Part shown: positions 1 to 7,028 of the stretch, piece by piece
How positions within the stretch are numbered: position 1 is the stretch's first letter
Layout: the number at the start of each line of letters is the position of its first letter
Source of the DNA: a virus
Virus record (IMG/VR): IMGVR_UViG_3300044940_000178
Coordinates: 1 to 37,717 of that record
DNA: 37,717 nucleotides
Strand: one strand, 5' to 3'
Made by a program: the position numbers and the translations under genes
The notes under the pieces: generated by a model
Database searches by the model: none
What the model was told of the DNA's origin: nothing
What the model saw: only the letters and a program-made list of their open reading frames with translations

Positions 1-15
1 CTCGCCGCCGGAAGT
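1..15. repeat. Terminal direct repeat, left copy
   Basis: CTCGCCGCCGGAAGT here is identical to the last 15 bases of the window (37703-37717). An exact 15-base match placed precisely at both ends is most simply an assembly overlap of a circular or terminally redundant molecule. A core attachment repeat is the other reading, but no integrase is present. Confidence 0.85.
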
Positions 16-87
16 CGCGTGCATGAATTTCGCGCAACCGCCCGACTTCATTGAGGAATCGGGCGACTCGATGCCTGGCCGCTGGGT

Positions 88-103
88 GTGAACGGCAGTT
101 CAC
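88..103. promoter_or_regulatory. Palindromic operator-like site, copy A
   Basis: GTGAACGGCAGTTCAC is a 6-4-6 palindrome (GTGAAC/GTTCAC). A near-identical copy lies at 182-197 and a degenerate one at 37560-37574. The size and symmetry fit a dimeric Xre-type regulator; the nearest candidate is the zinc-ribbon/Xre gene starting at 37626. The assignment of a binder is inference. Confidence 0.55.
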
Positions 104-181
104 TGTGCCAGTGTCCCGGCCGGGCGGCCGGAATGTGTGGCACAGTTTGGCACGGACAAGTTGTCAATAGCTCGTTGAGCT

Positions 182-197
182 GTGAACGGCGGTTCAC
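182..197. promoter_or_regulatory. Palindromic operator-like site, copy B
   Basis: GTGAACGGCGGTTCAC differs from the copy at 88-103 in one central base and keeps both 6-base arms. Start-to-start spacing is 94 bp, about nine helical turns, which would allow cooperative or looped binding. Confidence 0.55.
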
Positions 198-511
198 GCT
201 CCTCTGTGTGCCACCCTCAGTACAGCTAGAGTCGCCACCGAAAGACGTGTTTCCCCAGCGAGACGTGTCGCTCGTACCCGAGAGGCCCAGGTACTCCGCG
301 TTCGCCGCCCTGTAGACAGCCCCCGTGTGCCCACGCGCAGTGTCGGCGTACGTGTCGGCTTAGAGGGGGGAGCCAACGCTCATCTGTGTGATTACAGCGC
401 TGGCACGACCGCGACGGGAGTAGTCGCCGCGGCGTCACCCTTGCGCGCAAGCTCTCCACGAGCTGGGCGTGCGCGCGAGTCGCTCACCTCGCGCGGCCCT
501 CAGCCGCTAGA

Positions 512-745
512 TCAGATCCCCTCTCGCCCCACTGCGCACTCAGCCCACAGAGGACGAGGCGCAGCGCGACAGTAGCTCGGCGGCACGCACCGACGATCGA
601 TGACCCATCCCTCGGGCATGCACAGATCGACGACGTCGCCTCTGCATCGTCGCTGCCCCACCTCGCACACAGTCGACTGCGTGCACCCGAGCACCGCCGC
701 CGGCAGCACGCACGCCACTACGCACGTCAGGAGCCTCGCCGTCAT
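512..745 (-). CDS. Small Cys-rich lipoprotein
   Basis: This 77-residue protein opens with a lipoprotein signal: basic MTAR, a hydrophobic stretch and the lipobox V-L-G-C with the acylated Cys at 21. The mature part has Cys at 27, 34, 42, 53, 59 and 70, with a C-x6-C-x7-C motif around QRRCRGDVVDLC that is common in myxobacterial surface proteins. The start at 745 has GGGGGGAGGT upstream and overlaps the stop of the upstream gene by ATGA, so the pair is coupled. Threonine after the Cys is compatible with the outer membrane. It could be an outer-membrane spanin, a superinfection-exclusion lipoprotein or another host-surface modifier; the sequence does not decide. Confidence 0.7.
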   Translation of the reverse strand: MTARLLTCVVACVLPAAVLGCTQSTVCEVGQRRCRGDVVDLCMPEGWVIDRRCVPPSYCRAAPRPLWAECAVGREGI

Positions 746-984
746 GCGGACACACCTCCCCCCGACATTCCTCGTGCCGTTAACGCTTCGTTCACCGTAG
801 CCGCTCCGTACGCGCTCCATCGCAGCCTCCACGTACACCGCGTCCGTCCCGTCGACGACTCCCACCGTCGCCACTCCGCGACGCAGTGACGGCTCGCCAG
901 CGGATGTCCATCCGCTAGCTCGCCGTCCCAGCTCGCGTCCGTCTCGACGCTCGCGAGTCGCCACGACTCCCGCTCCGTGTCCAC
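742..984 (-). CDS. Unknown 80-aa protein upstream of the lipoprotein
   Basis: A GTG start at 984 follows AAGGAGGAA at a spacing of about eight bases, one of the strongest ribosome sites in the window. The protein is rich in Trp, Arg, Ala and Glu, and has no signal peptide or membrane segment. Its stop overlaps the lipoprotein start (ATGA), so the two form a small leftward operon. I do not recognise the family. An open frame on the other strand exists, but only this one has a ribosome site and coupling to a recognisable neighbour. Confidence 0.5.
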   Translation of the reverse strand: MDTERESWRLASVETDASWDGELADGHPLASRHCVAEWRRWESSTGRTRCTWRLRWSAYGAATVNEALTARGMSGGGVSA

Positions 985-1640
985 CCGTCGTTCCTCCTTA
1001 GCTGCCCTCTACTCGCCGGCTACATCAGCGCCCCACCGGCTCGTGATCATCGCCGTCTCTCAGCAGGATCGGAGACGCACCTCGCCGCCCGCCCGGCGAC
1101 CCCCTACGCGGGGACATACGCATATGCCCCAGGATGCCGTGACTCCGATGTGCAGGCCCGCTGCTCCATGGCGGTCATCCGACGTCGCGTTCTGCCGCTA
1201 GCAGTCCGTCGCTCCCCCGTCTCTGTGTGCGCAGCCCTCGGGGCTGTGCGGACTCTCTCCGCTTGTCCGTGCCACGGCATCTTCGCCGATGATCTGGCTC
1301 GCCGTCGCAGGGTCCGGGCTTGCTCCGCCGTGCCGCTATTTGCGGTCCCAGGCGGTACCGGGCTGATGGGTGGTACCGAGTCACCACCCCACAGTTTCGG
1401 GGGCTGTCGGGGCTCGGCACGGGACCCATCTGAGGGTCGGGGGACCCACCTCTCTCGAGGTATTGACACTCTACCCGCGCCGTGCGCTGCGCGCAAGTAC
1501 GAACATCGCAGTCAGTCCGCGCGTGCTATGCGACGTCCCATGCTTGCTCGCGTCGTGTCAGTCCGCGCGCGTGGTGTCAGTCCGCGTGCGCGCAGTCGCT
1601 CGTTACGCGCGGCGCGCCGCTGTCGTGGTATGCATGGGGG
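985..1640. other. Gene-poor region with hairpins and direct repeats upstream of the methyltransferase
   Basis: No credible gene is seen; the frames at 1104-1496 (-) and 1150-1644 (+) look like G+C-driven open frames. Structures include a hairpin with 9-base arms and one G-T pair (1229-1237 with 1241-1249), CCGC-tattt-GCGG (1333-1345), GGTACCG twice (1354 and 1372), GGGTGGT/ACCACCC (1368-1374 with 1383-1389), and GGGACCCAYCT twice 20 bp apart (1421 and 1441). A TTGACA hexamer sits at 1463-1468 without a good -10 at the right distance. Three GTCAGTCCGCG repeats follow. It resembles an origin or a multi-operator control region. Confidence 0.5.
1511..1590 (+). repeat. Three direct repeats of GTCAGTCCGCG
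   Basis: Copies begin at 1511, 1557 and 1576, the last 65 bp before the start of the ParB-like methyltransferase fusion. All have the same orientation and carry on as alternating GC/GT. Iterated sites next to a gene with a ParB-type domain could be its own binding or autoregulatory sites; this is inference from position. Confidence 0.6.
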
Positions 1641-2876
1641 ATGACGGACACGACAACGATCGGTGGGTACGAGGTACACGAGGCAGCGCGGATCTTCCCT
1701 TTGATGGACGACGACGACCGCGCGTCATTGCTCGAGAGCATGCGGCGTCAGGGCTTCGACGCAGCGCATCCCATCGTGCTGCTCGATGGCAAAGTGCTCG
1801 ACGGACGGAATCGCCTGCTCGCCGCGCTCGAGGTGGGCGTCGAGCCTGTCTTCCGCGACGCGACGGCGGACGAGGCCGCCGAGCCGATGGCGTTCGTGTG
1901 GCGCGAAAACGCCGCTCGCCGCCATCTGAGCAAGTCGCAGATGGCACTCGCGGCAGCAGAGGCACTGCCGCTCTTCCAGCGCGAGGCAAAGGCGCGGCAA
2001 AGGGAGCACGGTGGCACCGCGCCGGGGCGCGGAACACTGGTGGCAAATTTGCCACCAGTGAAGGAGAAGGCCCGTGACGCCGCAGCGCGCGGCACGGGCG
2101 TCTCGCCGCGCACCGTCGAGCACGCCGCCACCGTGCTCGAGTCGGCCGTGCCCGAAGTCGTCGACGCCGTGCGCCGGGGCAAGCTCGCGGTGTCTGCCGC
2201 TGCGGAGCTGGCGCGACTCGACGCCGACGCGCAGCGCGACGTCGTGGCCCGTGCCGAGGCGCGCAGTGGTGGCGAGATTCGCGGGGGCCTGGTGCGCGCG
2301 CTGGCGAAGCAAGTCGAGAAAGCGCGTGTCGCCGCGCAGCTCGACGCGGCCGCGGTGGCGATGCCGACTGGACGCTACTCCGTGATCGTCGCTGATCCGC
2401 CGTGGGCATACCAGAAGCGCGCTGGTGACGCGACGCATCGCGGTGATCTGCCATACCCGCCGATGAGCACTGACGAAATCTGCGCGCTCGATGTCGCGAG
2501 TCTCGCGGAGGACGACTGCGTGCTTTGGCTCTGGACGACGAACGCATTCATGCGCGATGCGTTCCGTGTGATCGACTCGTGGGGATTCGAAGAGCGCACG
2601 ATCTTGACGTGGGCGAAGAACCGCATCGGGCTCGGCGACTGGCTGCGTGGGCAGACGGAGCACTGCATCCTCGCTGCCCGGGGCAAGCCGACTCTCACGC
2701 TCGTCTCGCAGACTACGCTGCTGCACGGAGACGTGCGCGAGCACTCGCGCAAGCCGGACGAATTCTACTCGCTCGTGGAGAGTCTGTGTCACGGCAGCAA
2801 GCTCGAGCTGTTCTGCCGTACGCCGCGTCTGGGCTGGGCGAAGTGGGGCGCTGAGACGGAGAAGTTCTCCGTATGA
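1641..2876 (+). CDS. ParB-like domain fused to MT-A70 adenine methyltransferase
   Basis: This protein has 411 residues. The N-terminal ~110 form a ParB/Srx-like module with the signature VLDGRNRLLAAL near residue 53, followed by a helical ParB-type linker. The C-terminal ~170 are an MT-A70 family N6-adenine methyltransferase: DPPW at 252-255, then E-H-C-I-L-A-A-R-G, E-H-S-R-K-P-x-x-F-Y and a GWAKWG ending, the usual order of that family. It should methylate adenine in DNA using S-adenosylmethionine. The start at 1641 was chosen because ParB homology begins at once; the longer frame from 1482 runs through the repeat region. Its stop overlaps the next start by ATGA. Such fusions occur in phages as self-protection or regulatory methylases. 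Family assignment is firm; the target site is unknown. Confidence 0.9.
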   Translation: MTDTTTIGGYEVHEAARIFPLMDDDDRASLLESMRRQGFDAAHPIVLLDGKVLDGRNRLLAALEVGVEPVFRDATADEAAEPMAFVWRENAARRHLSKSQMALAAAEALPLFQREAKARQREHGGTAPGRGTLVANLPPVKEKARDAAARGTGVSPRTVEHAATVLESAVPEVVDAVRRGKLAVSAAAELARLDADAQRDVVARAEARSGGEIRGGLVRALAKQVEKARVAAQLDAAAVAMPTGRYSVIVADPPWAYQKRAGDATHRGDLPYPPMSTDEICALDVASLAEDDCVLWLWTTNAFMRDAFRVIDSWGFEERTILTWAKNRIGLGDWLRGQTEHCILAARGKPTLTLVSQTTLLHGDVREHSRKPDEFYSLVESLCHGSKLELFCRTPRLGWAKWGAETEKFSV

Positions 2877-3583
2877 CGGAGTTTGAGCGCGCGCTCGCCG
2901 CCGCGCGAGAGTGGGAGATCGCGCTCGCGAGATGGATGCGCTCACGCGGGTGGTACGTGCTTCCCACGTATGCGTTCGGCGGAGCGAACAACAGAAAAGC
3001 TCCTGTGCTCGAGGCTCCACCCGGGGCCCGTTCGCTCATCATGCCCGATCTACAGTGCTTCAGGGACGGACGGATACTGTGGCTCGAGGCGAAGTGGAAG
3101 TCGGAAGCCACCCTGCATCGCAAGACTGGCACTTTCGTGACTGGCATCGCGCTTCGTCATGCGCGTCACTACGAGCGCGTGCAGACAGTGACGGGATGCG
3201 GCGTGCTGCTCGCGTTCGTTCACGAGCGCGAGCGTGAGGTGCGTGGCGGCATGCTCAACGAGATATCCGACGCATGGCACCACGACTACGACGGTGGAGT
3301 CATGGGTCCAGGCGGCATGCGCTTTTGGAGGTGGGACGCTCTGCCCACGATCACGCCTCTCGACGAGATCGCGCGGTACAGATCATCGGCTCCCGACGAG
3401 CCGCTCCAGCTCCGACCACGGCACGAGTCGCGCTCGTCCCTCGCGCACGGTGCGTACGTCTCCGCGCCGCACCATCGCGCGCACGTCGTCGATCGGACGC
3501 CCGAGCACGTGCGCGACTTGTGCCACCGTGACGAGCCGCTCCTCGCGCTCCTCGAGCGGCGGGACGAGCGCGAGCACGGCTGA
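2873..3583 (+). CDS. PD-(D/E)XK nuclease coupled to the methyltransferase
   Basis: This 236-residue protein carries P58-D59 ... E72-A-K74 within IMPDLQCF...ILWLEAKWKS, the catalytic core of PD-(D/E)XK nucleases, preceded by an N-terminal helix (EWEIALARWMRSRGW) typical of VRR-NUC and Holliday-resolvase-like phage nucleases. The ATGA overlap with the methyltransferase suggests one functional unit, which could be restriction-modification-like, host-DNA degradation or recombination. After about residue 165 the product is Arg/His-rich and lies antisense to the HTH gene at 3383-3640, so the last ~65 residues may be non-conserved tail. The fold is well supported, the role less so. Confidence 0.75.
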   Translation: MTEFERALAAAREWEIALARWMRSRGWYVLPTYAFGGANNRKAPVLEAPPGARSLIMPDLQCFRDGRILWLEAKWKSEATLHRKTGTFVTGIALRHARHYERVQTVTGCGVLLAFVHEREREVRGGMLNEISDAWHHDYDGGVMGPGGMRFWRWDALPTITPLDEIARYRSSAPDEPLQLRPRHESRSSLAHGAYVSAPHHRAHVVDRTPEHVRDLCHRDEPLLALLERRDEREHG

Positions 3584-3640
3584 GAGCACCGCGCTCGCGA
3601 CAGCCTCGCTCGGGTACGCGAGCGCCCACGCGTGCCACAC
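3383..3640 (-). CDS. Small HTH DNA-binding protein (excisionase/MerR-like)
   Basis: Residues ~36-85 read LVTVAQVAHVLG followed by DDVRAMVRRGDVRTVREG, then RLVPWSELERLV. This is the pattern of the winged helix-turn-helix of excisionase/HTH_17 proteins. It is the last gene of the leftward early operon. A GTG at 3640 is the first usable start, but 16 sense codons upstream of it continue in frame to a TAG at 3689-3691 that ends the preceding gene, and these codons look coding. The gene overlaps the 3' end of the convergent nuclease gene by about 200 bp. It may be a regulator or recombination accessory factor. Confidence 0.65.
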   Translation of the reverse strand: MWHAWALAYPSEAVASAVLSAVLALVPPLEEREERLVTVAQVAHVLGRPIDDVRAMVRRGDVRTVREGRARLVPWSELERLVGSR

Positions 3641-3688
3641 TGCGTCGGCCCGCTCTATCGCGTCGGTGGCGTCCGTCGACTCCCTCGG

Positions 3689-3961
3689 CTAGCTGTAGAG
3701 CCGCTCTGCCTCGATCACGTGCGCCGGCGATCGGCACGCGCGCATCACCCACGTCCGCGCGCGCTCGAGGCCGTCGGCCGACGGCGCGACGTCGAGGTCG
3801 AGCGTGTGTCCGGCGACGGCCGGTGCGCGCAGCCGCACCTCGCGCACGAGCTCGCCGCGCCACACCTCGACACGCTCTGCGCGCAGTCCGAGCGACTGCG
3901 CTCGAGCGAGGCACGCGGCGGGACTCGTGACGTCGAGCGTGTACGCGAGGGCCTCTGTCAT
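3689..3961 (-). CDS. Unknown 90-aa protein after the helicase
   Basis: The start at 3961 overlaps the helicase stop by ATGA, so it is translationally coupled. The protein (MTEALAYTLDVTSPAACLAR...) is Ala/Arg-rich with predicted helices and strands, and has no signal or membrane segment. I do not recognise the family. It ends in LYS-TAG; the next codons in the same frame (PRESTDATDAIERADAVW) lead directly into the HTH protein. The two may therefore be one gene split by a TAG, or two genes whose boundary is hard to place. Confidence 0.6.
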   Translation of the reverse strand: MTEALAYTLDVTSPAACLARAQSLGLRAERVEVWRGELVREVRLRAPAVAGHTLDLDVAPSADGLERARTWVMRACRSPAHVIEAERLYS

Positions 3962-5580
3962 CGCGCGGCCCCGTACCGCGCACGCAGCTCGGCAGTAGGC
4001 CGCCACCCGTTTCTCGCGAGGGCATCGAGCGCAGCGCGCGCGTCCTCGAACGACAGCTCAGTAGACAGCCCGGCACGAGCGAGCACTCGCGCCTGCTTGA
4101 GCGTGCAGAGTCCCAGTTTGCGCCGCTGGAGAACGCGCGCGATCTTCGCGCTAGCGGTACGCACCGTCTCGCGACTGTCGATCTCGATCTTGAGCATCTG
4201 CATGCGGAGGATCTGATCCTCACGCACGCGCGGAGCGCTGTAGTCTCGCTCGGAGATGCCGCAGTCGGCGTCCACCGTCCACACCTGCCGTTCGCGCGCC
4301 TCGTACCGAGCGCGCACTTGCAGCCCGGCAGCCTCTCGCTCGCGCGCTCGCTTTTCTTCTCGCTCGCGCGCCAGTCTCTTCGCCTCCTCCGTTGCTTTCG
4401 CCACTGTCTCGCCGCTACGCACGAGAGCGTCGCGCTCGGCGCGCGTCGTATCGTCGAGCGGCTCGCCGTCGAAGACGTCCACGACCTTCGCGAGATCGTG
4501 ACGGGTGTTCTGCGGGTAGAAGTCGAGCACCAAGCAGTCCGTTTTGCCCGGATGAAGGCGCGTGCCACGCCCCACCATCTGCGCGTAGAGAGCGCGTGAT
4601 TTCGTGGGCCGCGCGATTGCCACGCATGATGTACGTGGCGCATCGAATCCCTCCGTGAACAGGGCGCAATTGACGAGGAACTGCACCTCTCCCGACTGAT
4701 ACGCTGCGATGGCGCGGGCGCGGTCGTCGCTGTCGCTGCCTCCGTCGAGCGAGCGCACGCGGTGCGCGCCGACGTACCCAGACAGCACTCGTGCTAGCTC
4801 GTGTGCGAGCTCTACGCTCGGCATGAATACCAGCGTCGATCGCTCGCCGGCCTCCTGTGCGAGCGGCGCAGCGATCGCATGCAGCGCCTCGTCACCTGCC
4901 ATCGCGGCCGCGAGGTCGTCTGCGCGCAGGTCGCGCCCGTGCTCTTGCCGCGATGTGCGCACGCCCTCGATCGTCACGCAGTCGAGGTCGATCGTGCGAG
5001 CGCGTATGTCGCACAGATAGCCGTCGCGGATGCCAGCTGCGATGCCGTATTCGTACACCGCCCCTGCGGTGAACACCTCGCCGACTGCGACGCCGTCTCC
5101 GCGATCCGGCGTCGCAGTGACGCCGAGCACGCGCGCGCCGTCGTACCAGTCGAGTATATCGCGGTACAGCTGCGCGGTGGAGCGGTGTGCCTCGTCGATC
5201 ACGACGAGGCCGAAGGAGTCGCGCGGCCACTGCGACAGCCGCCGGCCGCGCATCGTCTGCACCGTCGCGACTACCGCCTGTACTCCGAGCGTCGCGCCGA
5301 GTCGCGATGCTCGTCGAGCGCCGCTCTCAATCTCGCACATGACGCCGCTCGCTGTCAGTCGTGCGGCTGCTTGCTCGATCAGCTCGAGTCGGTGGGCAAG
5401 CACGAGCGAGCGTACGCCGGTGCGGGCGTAGTGACGTCGGATGATCTCGGAGAAGACTGTCGTCTTGCCCGTGCCTGTCGCCATCACGATCATCGGCGCT
5501 CGCTCGCCGCGCTCCCATGCCCTCTCGACTGCATCGATCGCTGCGAGCTGATACGGCCGCAGCGCATGCACATCTGCCAT
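3958..5580 (-). CDS. Superfamily 2 DNA helicase (DEAH box)
   Basis: This 540-residue protein has the full SF2 motif order: an LRPYQ Q-like motif at the N-terminus, Walker A ATGTGKT (34-40), DEAH (129-132), VTATP (motif III), and a second RecA domain ending in QMVGRGTRLHPGKT (motif VI). This is the layout of UvsW/RecG-type and type I restriction-like phage helicases. The C-terminus adds a charged coiled stretch (KATEEAKRLAREREEKRARE). It likely unwinds branched DNA during replication or recombination, beside the RusA-like resolvase. The start at 5580 was chosen for GAGGAGAG upstream; the in-frame ATG at 5622 has no ribosome site. Confidence 0.92.
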   Translation of the reverse strand: MADVHALRPYQLAAIDAVERAWERGERAPMIVMATGTGKTTVFSEIIRRHYARTGVRSLVLAHRLELIEQAAARLTASGVMCEIESGARRASRLGATLGVQAVVATVQTMRGRRLSQWPRDSFGLVVIDEAHRSTAQLYRDILDWYDGARVLGVTATPDRGDGVAVGEVFTAGAVYEYGIAAGIRDGYLCDIRARTIDLDCVTIEGVRTSRQEHGRDLRADDLAAAMAGDEALHAIAAPLAQEAGERSTLVFMPSVELAHELARVLSGYVGAHRVRSLDGGSDSDDRARAIAAYQSGEVQFLVNCALFTEGFDAPRTSCVAIARPTKSRALYAQMVGRGTRLHPGKTDCLVLDFYPQNTRHDLAKVVDVFDGEPLDDTTRAERDALVRSGETVAKATEEAKRLAREREEKRAREREAAGLQVRARYEARERQVWTVDADCGISERDYSAPRVREDQILRMQMLKIEIDSRETVRTASAKIARVLQRRKLGLCTLKQARVLARAGLSTELSFEDARAALDALARNGWRPTAELRARYGAAR

Positions 5581-5648
5581 GCTCCACTCTCCTCGCCGCG
5601 ACGCTACGCGGCTGTCTGTCATCGCGTGCTAGTCAGTCGCACATGCGA

Positions 5649-6092
5649 TCATCGTGTCCGCGCTCGTCGTCGACGAGCTACCGTCTGCGGCGCGTCACCG
5701 AGTCGCGTCACGCGCACGTACGTGTGTCCGCACGACAGATCGATGTGCTGCTCGTCGATGCGCCCGCACGCGATGAGCGCCCGAGCCGAGTCGCACGTGT
5801 GGCCCGCGAGATAGCGGTCCGAGTCGTCGTCGTACGCGACGCCGACGAGCGCGTCGAGCACGAGACTCGCGACGCGGTCGCAGTCGCGCCGCCGCATGTC
5901 GGGCGAGTAGTAGACGATCTCGACGCGGTACACGCCGTCCGTGCGCCACCCGTCGGGGCGTGCAGCGAGCGCGTGCAGACGGTGGCATGCGACGGCCTCG
6001 CGGTGCGCCGGAGCAGTGTAGCGACGCGCGCCGTGCGAGCGTGCGCGAGCCCAGCTCGCGACGATCGGCGCGGTGTACGTCCACGACGTCAT
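5649..6092 (-). CDS. rusA: RusA-like Holliday junction resolvase
   Basis: This 147-residue protein contains the RusA signature in order: D70 and D72 in RRRDCDRV, then D80 in LVLDALVGVAYDDD, with acidic residues at 88-90. In RusA these conserved Asp residues bind Mg2+ for cutting four-way junctions. RusA proteins are usually ~120 residues, so the length fits. The start overlaps the stop of the upstream gene (ATGA). Next to the helicase and opposite the annealing-protein cassette, it would resolve recombination intermediates before packaging. The Arg-rich C-terminus may aid DNA binding. Confidence 0.85.
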   Translation of the reverse strand: MTSWTYTAPIVASWARARSHGARRYTAPAHREAVACHRLHALAARPDGWRTDGVYRVEIVYYSPDMRRRDCDRVASLVLDALVGVAYDDDSDRYLAGHTCDSARALIACGRIDEQHIDLSCGHTYVRVTRLGDAPQTVARRRRARTR

Positions 6093-6634
6093 CGCGACGA
6101 CTCCCGCGCGCGCCTGTCGCGCTCACGCTTTGCCCTCTGGTGCCGCACCCACTCGGCTCTGCGCTCCTCGAGCGTCATCGCGGCGCGTCTCTCTCGCTGC
6201 CGCTGTGCGTCCGCCTCGCGTGCGCCGGGGCGCTCGCTACGCGCTCGCTCGCGCTCACGCCGGCGAGCGAGCACCTCCGCTGCGTGTCGCGCCGCCAGCT
6301 CGCGCATCTCTGCGATGTACTTCTCGCGCGGCCGCACGCCTCGAGCTCGACGTCGCGCCTCGTCGCGCTCGCGCTCGTGCTCGCGGTTCGCCGGATCGCT
6401 GCGCCACCGGCGCTTCCGCGCGGTGTCTGCCGCGCGCTGCTCCGGTGTGCGTGGGCTACGTGCTGTCGCTTTCGCCGCTGCCACGAGCGCGACGGAGTCG
6501 ATGCACGCATGCGCCGTCTCTCGCGCCCACGCCTCGCGCAGCCACGACGATGCACGCTCGCGCTGTCGAGCGAGCGATGCACGGAGCGCATCGCGCCAGA
6601 TGCGTCTCGCCTCTCGCAGAGTCGGGACTCTCAT
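6089..6634 (-). CDS. Basic, helical protein of unknown function
   Basis: This 181-residue, strongly basic protein has long helices and several KRRWRSDPANREHERERD-like stretches, resembling a common but uncharacterised class of phage proteins with repeated basic heptads. The start at 6634 (MRVPTLREARRIW) overlaps the 43-aa gene stop by ATGA; a longer frame begins at 6727 but runs through that small gene. A DNA- or RNA-binding role is plausible from the charge; nothing catalytic is visible. Confidence 0.65.
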   Translation of the reverse strand: MRVPTLREARRIWRDALRASLARQRERASSWLREAWARETAHACIDSVALVAAAKATARSPRTPEQRAADTARKRRWRSDPANREHERERDEARRRARGVRPREKYIAEMRELAARHAAEVLARRRERERARSERPGAREADAQRQRERRAAMTLEERRAEWVRHQRAKRERDRRARESSR

Positions 6635-6762
6635 GCGTCCCTCGTGTCGTGCATCGCGCGACGTGCCCGAGCGCGCAGACGATCGCGGCGCTCGCGCACG
6701 ACGGCCGCGATTGCGACGGCCGCGCACACGACGAGCCCGACGTAGACGGCGACGTCTGTCAT
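6631..6762 (-). CDS. 43-aa single-span membrane protein
   Basis: This short gene reads MTDVAVYVGLVVCAAVAIAA followed by a positively charged tail. Residues 4-22 form one hydrophobic helix and the Arg-rich C-terminus should lie in the cytoplasm. Its start overlaps the Xre gene stop (ATGA) and its stop overlaps the next gene start (ATGA), so it is sandwiched in a coupled operon, which strongly supports it despite its size. The function is unknown; early-phage membrane peptides can act in superinfection exclusion or host takeover. Confidence 0.75.
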   Translation of the reverse strand: MTDVAVYVGLVVCAAVAIAAVVRERRDRLRARARRAMHDTRDA

Positions 6763-6965
6763 CGCGCCGCCTCGATCAGTCGAGCCGCCTCGACGCCGAG
6801 CGTCTCCGCGAGACGGCGGACGTCAGACGCGCGCGGCTGTGTACGTCCCGCCTCCCACGATGCGATCGTCTGCGGCGTGACGCCGAGCGCCACCGCAAGC
6901 CGGTACTGTGAGAGCGACGCGCGCTCGCGCGCCGCCCGGATGAGCGAGCCAATGGTGTCAGTCAT
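6759..6965 (-). CDS. Xre/Cro-type HTH regulator
   Basis: This 68-residue protein is essentially a single Xre domain: SLIRAARERASLSQYRLAVA, then GVTPQTIASWEAGRTQPRAS, the classic helix-2/helix-3 pair and following helix. Cro-sized, it heads the leftward early operon and sits beside a divergent promoter region, so it probably represses one or both promoters. No Shine-Dalgarno precedes the start; the -10 TATACA lies only 8 bases upstream, suggesting a leaderless message. TACATGTA within the -10 area is a possible half of its own operator. Confidence 0.88.
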   Translation of the reverse strand: MTDTIGSLIRAARERASLSQYRLAVALGVTPQTIASWEAGRTQPRASDVRRLAETLGVEAARLIEAAR

Positions 6966-6973
6966 GACCTACA

Positions 6974-7002
6974 TGTATATCGTGTTGACGCGACGAGCGC
7001 AA
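6974..7002 (-). promoter_or_regulatory. Promoter of the leftward early operon, probably leaderless
   Basis: On the minus strand, TTGCGC (7002-6997), a 17-base spacer and TATACA (6979-6974) form a good sigma-70-type promoter. The expected start of transcription falls at or within a few bases of the A of the Xre ATG at 6965. The palindrome TACATGTA at 6970-6977 overlaps the -10 and could be an operator. Confidence 0.65.
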
Positions 7003-7028
7003 GGCGTTTCTCGTGTCGATGTTTTTTC

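Larger units (their letters stand above)
1..511. other. Gene-poor control region next to the circular junction
   Basis: No convincing gene lies here; open frames are short and lack ribosome sites. The stretch contains a 7-bp inverted repeat (39-45 with 59-65), two copies of a 16-bp palindrome (88-103 and 182-197), and a TGTGCCA/TGGCACA inverted pair (104-110 with 138-144) flanking a GGCCGG-rich core. If the ends are joined it continues into 37560-37717, which has related motifs. A 42-codon frame would cross the junction from a GTG at 37665 to a TGA at 89-91; it has no clear Shine-Dalgarno and is only a possibility. The palindrome density suits an operator region or replication origin. Confidence 0.5.

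Noticed and set aside
1463-1468. TTGACA hexamer as promoter for the methyltransferase
   Set aside because: Perfect -35 but no plausible -10 at 16-18 bases; not listed as a promoter.
1104-1496. 130-codon leftward and overlapping rightward frames in the gene-poor region
   Set aside because: No ribosome site, no recognisable domain, Pro/Arg/Thr-rich and crossing hairpins and repeats.
1725-3020. 431-codon leftward frame opposite the methyltransferase
   Set aside because: It is the antisense of MT-A70 motifs, with composition typical of shadows.
5517-6911. 464-codon rightward frame opposite RusA and neighbours
   Set aside because: It is antisense to recognisable, coupled leftward genes, very Arg/Ser-rich and without ribosome site; a G+C-driven open frame.
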